A stretch of DNA of 10,751 nucleotides, taken from positions 1 through 10,751 of the forward strand of contig JAEWEJ010000188.1 in NCBI GenBank assembly GCA_023389455.1, written 5' to 3'. Positions 5,530 to 10,751 of the stretch are shown here, in pieces. Every line of letters starts with the position of its first letter. The stretch's first letter is position 1. The translations under genes were made by a program, and so were the position numbers. Source of the DNA: Actinomycetes bacterium. GTDB lineage: Bacteria > Actinomycetota > Actinomycetes > Actinomycetales > Cellulomonadaceae. The notes under the pieces are model-generated. The model was not told where the DNA came from and made no database searches. It saw nothing but the letters and a program-made list of their open reading frames with translations.

Positions 5530-6306
5530 ATGGGCGAGCCGACGGGCGAGCGTCCCGCTGCGGGGAACGACGACGAGCCGCTCGTGCTCGAGGCGATCGA
5601 CGACGCGGTCCCGCCCGAGGAGGGCGGGGCGCGCGGCCTGCGGGCCATCACGGCCGACGAGTTCTCCGCGGCCGACGCCGTCGGCGGGGTGCGCGGCATG
5701 GTCGAGGCCGTCGCGCCCGGCCTGCTGTTCGTGGTCGTGTACATCGCCGCCGGGCAGCAGCTGCGACCGGCGCTGATCGCGGCGGGCGCCTCGGCGCTGC
5801 TGGCGGTCGTCGTGCGCCTCGTGCAGCGCACGCCGGTCACGCAGGCGTTCTCCGGCGTGCTCGGTGTCGGCATCGGCGTGGTGTGGGCCTGGCGGACGGG
5901 CGACGCGGGCGACTACTTCGCCTACGGCCTGCTGGTCAACGCGGCGTACCTGGTGGGCACGCTGGTGTCGATCGTGGTGGGCTGGCCGCTCGTCGGCCTG
6001 GTGGTGGGGCTGTTCAGCGGCCGCGGGCCGCTGGGCGGGGGCCCGTGGTCCTCCGCGGTCGAGTGGCGTCAGGACCCGGCCCTGCGGCGCCGGTACGCGC
6101 TGGCCACGTGGCCCTGGGTCGGCATGTTCGGGCTGCGCCTCCTCGTGCAGCTGCCGCTGTTCTACTCGGACGAGGTCGTGTGGCTCGGGACGGCCAAGCT
6201 GGCGATGGGCCTGCCGCTGACGGCCGTGGCGCTGTGGATCAGCTGGATGCTGGTCCGTGGGTCAGCAGGTGCTCGAGAGCCTTCTCGTCCACGTCGCGAC
6301 CCGTGA
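5530..6306 (+). CDS. DUF3159 integral membrane protein
   Basis: A 258-residue multi-pass membrane protein of the DUF3159 family, function unknown. A hydrophilic acidic N-terminus of about 55 residues, containing ITADEFSAADAVGG, precedes hydrophobic segments at about 61-75, 79-97, 104-121, 131-162 (probably two helices), 192-210 and 218-242. Conserved-looking blocks are RLVQRTPVTQAFSG (96-109), YGLLVNAAYLVGTLVSI (132-148) and ALATWPWVGMFGLRLLVQLPLF (190-211). The C-terminal 15 residues are basic. It is the last gene of the DUF3710/OB-fold operon, starting two bases after the preceding stop. Its last 22 codons overlap, antisense, the 3' end of the trkA gene on the minus strand. Family members share a hydrophobic layout with transporters, but I assign no activity. 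Confidence 0.88.
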   Translation: MGEPTGERPAAGNDDEPLVLEAIDDAVPPEEGGARGLRAITADEFSAADAVGGVRGMVEAVAPGLLFVVVYIAAGQQLRPALIAAGASALLAVVVRLVQRTPVTQAFSGVLGVGIGVVWAWRTGDAGDYFAYGLLVNAAYLVGTLVSIVVGWPLVGLVVGLFSGRGPLGGGPWSSAVEWRQDPALRRRYALATWPWVGMFGLRLLVQLPLFYSDEVVWLGTAKLAMGLPLTAVALWISWMLVRGSAGAREPSRPRRDP

Positions 6307-6913
6307 CGAACAGCAGCTCGTCGCGTCCCTCGAGCGTGTCGTCGGGGGACGGGGCGAGGGGGCGCGCGTCGCGCACGATGCAGGCCAGCACCGTGTCCGT
6401 GGGCCAGGCGATCTGACCGACGCGCACGCCCGCCAGGGGTGATCCCTCCGGCAGCGTGAGCTCGAGGATGTCGGCCTTCGACTGGTGGAACGTGAAGATC
6501 CGCACCAGGTCGCCGACGGCGACGGCCTCCTCGACCATCGCGGTCATGATCCGTGGCGTGGACACCGCGACGTCGACACCCCAGCCGGAGTCGAACATCC
6601 ACTCGTTCTTCGGGTTGTTGACCCGTGCGACCGTGCGGGGCACGCCGAACTCCGTCTTCGCGAGCAGCGAGATCACGAGGTTGGCCTTGTCGTCCCCGGT
6701 GGCGGCGACCATGACGTCGCACTCGTCCGCGCGCACCTCGCGCAGGGTCGGCAGCTCGCACGCGTCGGCGAGCAGCCAGTCGGCGTCGGCGACCTGGGCG
6801 ACGCGCATGGCCGAGGGCTGCCGGTCGACGAGCGTGACCTCGTGGTCGTGGGCGAGCAGCTCGCGGGCGATGGAGCGCCCGACCGACCCCGCCCCGGCGA
6901 TCACGACCCTCAT
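6239..6913 (-). CDS. trkA: TrkA-family potassium regulatory protein (second RCK, CeoC-like)
   Basis: A 224-residue single-RCK protein. Residues 1-130 form a Rossmann NAD(H)-binding TrkA_N domain: GAGSVG at 7-12, VDRQP ending strand 2, then DECDVMVAATGDDKANL. From about residue 140 a TrkA_C (RCK_C) domain follows (VRIFTFHQSKADILELTLP and GRDELLFVTG). Such subunits form cytoplasmic rings that gate potassium transporters in response to nucleotides, and RCK_C domains in some families bind c-di-AMP. It starts with ATG whose first bases overlap the stop of the upstream trkA as ATGA (6910-6913), so the two are translationally coupled and likely form a hetero-oligomer, as CeoB/CeoC are thought to do. 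Its 3' end overlaps DUF3159 by 68 bases on the opposite strand. Full length for the family. Confidence 0.92.
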   Translation of the reverse strand: MRVVIAGAGSVGRSIARELLAHDHEVTLVDRQPSAMRVAQVADADWLLADACELPTLREVRADECDVMVAATGDDKANLVISLLAKTEFGVPRTVARVNNPKNEWMFDSGWGVDVAVSTPRIMTAMVEEAVAVGDLVRIFTFHQSKADILELTLPEGSPLAGVRVGQIAWPTDTVLACIVRDARPLAPSPDDTLEGRDELLFVTGRDVDEKALEHLLTHGPASS

Positions 6914-7575
6914 GACCCCGCCGCCGGGGGAGCCGTGAGGACGCGCTCGACCGCGGGGGCGTCGTCGACGTTCAGCAGCAGGTGCACCGTGTCGTTCTCC
7001 TGGAGGACGGACCCCGGCGCGGGCAGCAGCCCGTCGCCGTAGCGGGTGAGGTAGGCGACGCGTGCCCCGCTGGCGTCCTCGAGGGCGCGCAGCGGGCGGC
7101 CGACCCACCCGCGGTGGACGTCGACCTGCGCGAGCTGGATCCGCCCGGAGGCGTCGCGGTACTCGTCGGTGGTCCCCATCGGCAGCATCCGCCGCAGCAC
7201 CTGGTCGGCCGTCCACCGCACGGTGGCGACCGTCGGGATGCCCAGACGCTGGTAGATCTCGGCGCGGTGCGGGTCGTAGATGCGGGCGACGACGTTCTCG
7301 ACCCCGAACGTCTCGCGCACGACCCGGGCGGCCAGGATGTTCGAGTTGTCGCCGTCGGAGACCGCGGCGAACGCGTAGGTGTCGTCGATGCCGGCGGTGC
7401 GCAGGGTGTCGCGGTCGAAGCCGAGGCCCGTCACCTTGTTGCCGGAGAACCCGACGTCGAGCCGGCGGAACGCGTCGGGGTTCTGGTCGATCACCGCGAC
7501 GGAGTGTCCGCGGGACTCGAGGGACTGCGCGAGGGTCGCCCCGACGCGGCCGCATCCCATGATGACGAAGTGCAC
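6910..7575 (-). CDS. trkA: TrkA-family potassium regulatory protein (first RCK, CeoB-like)
   Basis: A 221-residue single-RCK protein and first gene of a two-gene operon. The Rossmann signature GCGRVG is at residues 7-12, with the acidic residue D30 (VIDQNPDAF) that usually contacts the adenosine ribose of NAD(H). Conserved DGDNSNILAARVVRETFG and ARIYDPHRAEIYQRLGI segments follow, and a TrkA_C domain runs from about residue 140 (IQLAQVDVHRGWVGRPL). It probably pairs with the next protein to gate a potassium transporter at the membrane. The GTG start (rc of 7573-7575) has no Shine-Dalgarno but lies eight bases from a TAGCGT box, consistent with a leaderless mRNA. It is divergent from the KimA-type permease across 130 bases. 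No TrkH/KtrB pore gene is present in the window. Confidence 0.93.
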   Translation of the reverse strand: MHFVIMGCGRVGATLAQSLESRGHSVAVIDQNPDAFRRLDVGFSGNKVTGLGFDRDTLRTAGIDDTYAFAAVSDGDNSNILAARVVRETFGVENVVARIYDPHRAEIYQRLGIPTVATVRWTADQVLRRMLPMGTTDEYRDASGRIQLAQVDVHRGWVGRPLRALEDASGARVAYLTRYGDGLLPAPGSVLQENDTVHLLLNVDDAPAVERVLTAPPAAGS

Positions 7576-7583
7576 AGCCGGTC

Positions 7584-7589
7584 ACGCTA
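7584..7589 (-). promoter_or_regulatory. Putative -10 box (TAGCGT) of the trkA pair, leaderless
   Basis: On the minus strand TATAGCGT occurs before the GTG of the first trkA; the TANNNT hexamer TAGCGT ends eight bases from the start codon. TATAGC is an alternative register two bases further up. No Shine-Dalgarno follows. The box lies in the 130-base divergent gap shared with the permease. Confidence 0.55.
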
Positions 7590-7691
7590 TACCCGGCCGT
7601 GCCCGCCGCGCGTCCCGGCGGCGCGACCCGTCCGACGACCCGCACCTCCGGCCCGCCGGCCCGACCGTGTGTGGGTGTGCCCCGGCAGGCA

Positions 7692-7697
7692 TACGAT
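7692..7697 (+). promoter_or_regulatory. Putative -10 box (TACGAT) of the KimA-type permease, leaderless
   Basis: TACGAT is a good TANNNT match ending eight bases before the permease GTG, the same spacing as at dut and trkA. Together with the trkA box it makes a compact divergent promoter pair about 100 bases apart, so a regulator could act on both. Confidence 0.58.
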
Positions 7698-7705
7698 CGC
7701 TCATC

Positions 7706-9709
7706 GTGTCGGACCTCGCAGACGCCGCGAAGCGGCTCGTGCTCGGCCGTCCGGTCCGCAGCGACCGGCTCGGTCACACCCTTCTGCCCAAGCGGATCGC
7801 GCTGCCGGTGTTCGCCTCGGACGCGCTGTCGTCCGTCGCGTACGCACCGGACGAGATCCTGCTCACGCTCTCGCTCGCCGGGCTGACGGCGCTGACGATC
7901 TCGCCGTGGGTGGGGCTGGGCGTCGCCGTCGTGCTGCTCACGGTCGTCGCGTCGTACCGGCAGAACGTGCACGCGTACCCCTCGGGCGGCGGTGACTACG
8001 AGGTCGCGTCGGTCAACCTGGGCCCGAAGGCGGGCGTGACGGTCGCCAGCGCGCTGCTGGTGGACTACGTGCTGACGGTCGCGGTGTCGATCTCGTCGGG
8101 CGCGCAGTACGCCGCCACGGCGGTGCCCGCGCTGCGGGGTCACGAGACCTCGTTCGCGGTCGGGCTGGTGGTCCTGCTCACGCTGGTCAACCTGCGTGGC
8201 GTCAAGGAGTCCGGGAGCTTCTTCGCGATCCCGGTGTACCTCTTCATGGCGGCGATGGGGTCGATCGCCGTGGTCGGCGCCGTGCGCTACTTCTTCGGCA
8301 CCCTGCCGGCGGCCGAGAGCGCAGGCCTCGGCGTGGCGGCCGAGCCGGGCTTCGACCAGGGGCTGATGGGGCTGGCGGGCGGCTTCCTCGTGCTGCGGGC
8401 GTTCGCGTCCGGGTGCGCGGCGCTGACGGGCGTGGAGGCGATCAGCAACGGCGTCCCCGCGTTCCGCAAGCCGAAGTCCCGCAACGCCGCGACCACGCTG
8501 GCGCTGCTCGGGTCCCTCTCGATCGTGATGATCATGTCGATCCTGCTGCTGGCGGGCGCCACCGGCGTGCGGTTCGTCGACGACCCGGCCACGCAGCTGC
8601 TGCGCGACGGCGTCCCCGTGGGTGAGGGCTACGAGCAGCACCCGGTCATCAGCCAGCTCGCGGGCGCCGTCTTCGCGGGCGTCCCGGTGCTGTTCGTCGT
8701 CGTGTCGGTGGTGACGGGCCTGATCCTGGTGCTGGCGGCGAACACCGCGTTCAACGGCTTCCCGGTCCTCGGGTCGATCCTCGCGCGCGACGGGTACCTG
8801 CCGCGCCAGCTGTACACCCGCGGTGACCGGCTCGCGTTCTCCAACGGGATCATCACGCTCGCCGCCGGGGCGATCGCCCTCATCTGGGCGTTCGACGCGC
8901 AGGTGACGCGCCTGATCCAGCTGTACATCGTGGGGGTCTTCGTCTCGTTCACGCTCTCGCAGCTGGGCATGGTGCGGCACTGGACGCGCGAGCTGCGCAC
9001 CGAGCCCGACCCGCGCGCCCGGGCGCACATGCGGCGGTCCCGCGTGATCAACGCCGTCGGGCTGGGGATGACCGCCACGGTGCTGGTGATCGTGCTGGCC
9101 ACCAAGATCACGCACGGCGCGTACATCGCGATCCTCGCGATGGCCGGCGTCTACGTCGCCATGCAGGGTGTGCACCGGCACTACGCGCGGGTGCGGGCGG
9201 AGCTGGCGCTGGGCGACGACGTGCAGTCCGCCCGCGCGCTGCCCAGCCGCGTGCACGCGGTGGTGCTGGTCTCGCACCTGCACCGCCCGACCATGCGCGC
9301 GCTCGCGTACGCGCGTGCCTCGCGGCCGAGCGTGCTCGAGGCGGTCACCGTGGGGGTCGACCCCGAGGACGTCGCGGCGCTGCGCGCCCAGTGGGAGGCG
9401 GCGGACGTCCCCGTGCCGCTCAAGGTGCTGGACTCCCCGTTCCGCGAGATCACCCGGCCCGTGCTCACGTACGTGCGCTCGATCCGGCGCGAGAGCCCGC
9501 GCGACCTCGTCGTGGTCTACATCCCCGAGTACGTCGTGGGGCACTGGTGGGAGCACCTGCTGCACAACCAGAGCGCGCTGCGGCTCAAGAGCCGGCTGCT
9601 GTTCACGCCGGGGGTCGTCGTCGCCTCGGTGCCGTGGCAGCTCGCGTCCTCGGCCGGGCAGACGGGGCTCGAGGACCCCGTCCGAGGTACCGTACCGGGT
9701 GCCTTCTGA
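7706..9709 (+). CDS. APC-superfamily permease, KimA-type probable potassium transporter
   Basis: A 667-residue membrane transporter. The first 490 or so residues hold about twelve hydrophobic segments of the LeuT-like APC fold; the last 150 (from about 513, VHAVVLVSHLHRP onward, with DLVVVYIPEYVVGHWWEHLL) form a soluble UspA-like domain. This layout is that of KimA (formerly YdaO), a proton-coupled potassium importer of Bacillus. Residues I recall as potassium-site ligands in KimA (D36, Y43, D117, Y118, T121, S125) have counterparts at D39, Y46, D120, Y121, T124 and S128, a constant offset of three, and the LTGVE motif follows at 240-244. The usual annotation is amino acid permease; I prefer potassium uptake, supported by the divergent trkA pair. 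The GTG lies eight bases from TACGAT. Its 3' end overlaps the methyltransferase start by 11 bases. Confidence 0.9.
   Translation: MSDLADAAKRLVLGRPVRSDRLGHTLLPKRIALPVFASDALSSVAYAPDEILLTLSLAGLTALTISPWVGLGVAVVLLTVVASYRQNVHAYPSGGGDYEVASVNLGPKAGVTVASALLVDYVLTVAVSISSGAQYAATAVPALRGHETSFAVGLVVLLTLVNLRGVKESGSFFAIPVYLFMAAMGSIAVVGAVRYFFGTLPAAESAGLGVAAEPGFDQGLMGLAGGFLVLRAFASGCAALTGVEAISNGVPAFRKPKSRNAATTLALLGSLSIVMIMSILLLAGATGVRFVDDPATQLLRDGVPVGEGYEQHPVISQLAGAVFAGVPVLFVVVSVVTGLILVLAANTAFNGFPVLGSILARDGYLPRQLYTRGDRLAFSNGIITLAAGAIALIWAFDAQVTRLIQLYIVGVFVSFTLSQLGMVRHWTRELRTEPDPRARAHMRRSRVINAVGLGMTATVLVIVLATKITHGAYIAILAMAGVYVAMQGVHRHYARVRAELALGDDVQSARALPSRVHAVVLVSHLHRPTMRALAYARASRPSVLEAVTVGVDPEDVAALRAQWEAADVPVPLKVLDSPFREITRPVLTYVRSIRRESPRDLVVVYIPEYVVGHWWEHLLHNQSALRLKSRLLFTPGVVVASVPWQLASSAGQTGLEDPVRGTVPGAF
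9688..9693 (+). promoter_or_regulatory. Putative -10 box (TACCGT) of the TRAM methyltransferase
   Basis: TACCGT lies five bases before the GTG at 9699, inside the last codons of the permease. The match to TANNNT is good, but the spacing is at the short end for a leaderless start. The gene could instead be translated from the permease transcript through the 11-base overlap. Confidence 0.4.
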
Positions 9710-10751
9710 GACCCTGCGCAACGGAACGATCGTCGACCTGGAGATCGGCCCGGTGGCCCACGGGGGTCACTGCGTCGCCCGTCACGAGGGCCGTGTCGTG
9801 TTCGTCCGGCACACCCTGCCCGGTGAGCGGGTGCGTGCCCGGCTGACCGACGCCGCCCCGGACGCGACGTTCTGGCGGGCGGACGCCGTCGAGGTGCTCG
9901 ACGCGTCGCCGGACCGCGTGCCGTCGGCCTGGCCCGCGGCGGGCCCGGGCGGGGTCGGTGGGGGAGAGCTCGCCCACGTCGCGCTGCCGGCCCAGCGGGC
10001 GTGGAAGCGCGCGGTGCTGGCCGAGCAGCTGCGGCGGCTGGCGAAGCTGGACCTGGAGCCCGAGGTCGTCGCGGCGCCCGGCGACGACGCGCGCGGCGGC
10101 CTGGCCTGGCGCACGCGCATCGACCTGCACGTCGACGCCGAGGGGCGTGCCGGCATGCGTGGGTACCGCTCGCACGACGTGCTGCCGCTGGCCGACATGC
10201 CGCTGGCCACCGAGCACATCGCCGCGCTGGGTCTGTTCGACCGGCGCTGGCCGGCCGGCTCGCGGCTCGAGGCGGTCGCGCCGGCCGACGGCTCGTCGGC
10301 CCTGGTGCTGCTCGACGGGGTGCCGTTCGACCTGCACAGCAACCGCCGTGACCCGCGTCCGAACGCGCGCGCCGCGGTGCGCGAGCAGGTGGACGTCGCC
10401 GGCCGGGTGTACGACTACCGCGTGGCCGCCGCCGGGTTCTGGCAGGTGCACCGCGAGGCGCCGGCCCTGCTCGCGACCCGCGTGCTGGAGGCCCTCGGGG
10501 ACGTCGCGGGGGCGACGGTGCTCGACCTGTACTCCGGTGCCGGGCTGTTCTCCTCGCCGCTCGCCGACGCGATCGGCCCCGACGGGCGACTGGTGGCCGT
10601 CGAGGGCGACGAGCGGGCGGTGCGCGACGCACGGCGCAACGCGCACGACCGCCCGCAGGTCGAGCTGCACGCCGGGGACGTGCTCGACGTGCTCCGTGGG
10701 CCGCGCGGCGGGGCGCCCGCCGTGGCGGCCGCGGACGTCGTGGTGCTGGAC
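9699..10751 (+). CDS. TRAM-domain class I SAM-dependent RNA methyltransferase (TrmA/RlmD-like), 3' end cut by window
   Basis: The first 351 residues of a 23S rRNA or tRNA uracil-5-methyltransferase-type protein. An N-terminal TRAM RNA-binding domain spans about 5-68 (LRNGTIVDLEIGPVAHGGHCVARHEGRVVFVRHTLPGE region), a central domain follows, then FWQVH (247-251) and the SAM-binding motif DLYSGAGLFS (276-285) with the acidic partner at E302. The sequence stops at VVLD (348-351), where the family continues with a DPPR motif; the catalytic cysteine lies outside the window. The four-cysteine Fe-S site of RlmD/RumA, expected around residues 78-95, is absent: the region reads WPAAGPGGVGGGELAHV and the only cysteine seen is C25. 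The GTG is chosen because the TRAM homology starts at once after it. It overlaps the permease stop by 11 bases. The modified base is not predictable from this part. Confidence 0.92.
   Translation, partial: MPSETLRNGTIVDLEIGPVAHGGHCVARHEGRVVFVRHTLPGERVRARLTDAAPDATFWRADAVEVLDASPDRVPSAWPAAGPGGVGGGELAHVALPAQRAWKRAVLAEQLRRLAKLDLEPEVVAAPGDDARGGLAWRTRIDLHVDAEGRAGMRGYRSHDVLPLADMPLATEHIAALGLFDRRWPAGSRLEAVAPADGSSALVLLDGVPFDLHSNRRDPRPNARAAVREQVDVAGRVYDYRVAAAGFWQVHREAPALLATRVLEALGDVAGATVLDLYSGAGLFSSPLADAIGPDGRLVAVEGDERAVRDARRNAHDRPQVELHAGDVLDVLRGPRGGAPAVAAADVVVLD

Noticed and set aside
6239..9721. A very long minus-strand open frame continuing upstream of the second trkA, antisense to the permease
   Set aside because: Real homology is confined to 6239-6913. 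The upstream part reads as His/Arg/Asp/Gly-rich low-complexity sequence typical of a high-GC antisense frame, lies opposite a well-supported permease and crosses the first trkA in another frame.
9603..10670. Long minus-strand open frames opposite the TRAM methyltransferase
   Set aside because: Arg/Pro/His-rich without recognisable domains; the plus strand carries TRAM and SAM-binding motifs in one uninterrupted frame.
1..10751. Defence system, mobile element, phage remnant, CRISPR array or tRNA
   Set aside because: All supported genes are conserved housekeeping families in an order I recognise from other actinobacteria; no repeats of suitable spacing, no recombinase or transposase and no composition shift were seen.

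Overview
The window is a very GC-rich chromosomal segment with strong GC bias at third codon positions, GTG starts in most genes and short TANNNT-type -10 boxes a few bases before the start codons. The protein families (SepH, DUF4193, DUF3093, DUF3710, DUF3159, paired TrkA/CeoBC proteins) are actinobacterial. I infer an actinomycete, probably of the Micrococcales and perhaps near Cellulomonas; the genus is a guess. Nothing mobile is visible: no transposase, integrase, tRNA, rRNA, CRISPR array or phage gene. It reads as a conserved housekeeping block. From memory, its gene order resembles the Mycobacterium tuberculosis stretch suhB - DUF4193 - DUF3093 - dut - DUF3710 - OB-fold - DUF3159 - ceoC/ceoB - permease - TRAM methyltransferase (about Rv2701c to Rv2689c).

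Layout. The left edge holds the 5' part of sepH (minus; cell-division regulator), divergent from a TRIC/UPF0126 cation-channel gene (plus), followed by an inositol-monophosphatase-family gene (suhB-like) and, after a 185 bp spacer, a small zinc-ribbon DUF4193 gene. DUF4193 converges on a minus-strand DUF3093 membrane protein, with a strong hairpin at the junction. DUF3093 is divergent from dut (dUTPase). A hairpin follows dut, then a tight three-gene plus-strand operon: DUF3710, an OB-fold protein and the membrane protein DUF3159, joined by an ATGA overlap and a 2-base gap.

The right half is a potassium-homeostasis module. Two single-RCK TrkA proteins (minus strand, ATGA-overlapping) are divergent from a 667-residue APC permease that carries the residues I recall as potassium ligands in KimA plus a C-terminal UspA-like domain. 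No TrkH/KtrB pore gene is present here. The last gene, a TRAM-domain SAM-dependent RNA methyltransferase, overlaps the permease by 11 bases and runs off the right edge.

The most interesting points are the RCK pair facing a KimA-type transporter, the repeated -10/GTG leaderless start arrangement, an inverted repeat abutting the DUF4193 start codon, a candidate micro-ORF before DUF3710, and a tail-to-tail antisense overlap between DUF3159 and trkA. I see no clear evidence of a wholly new system.
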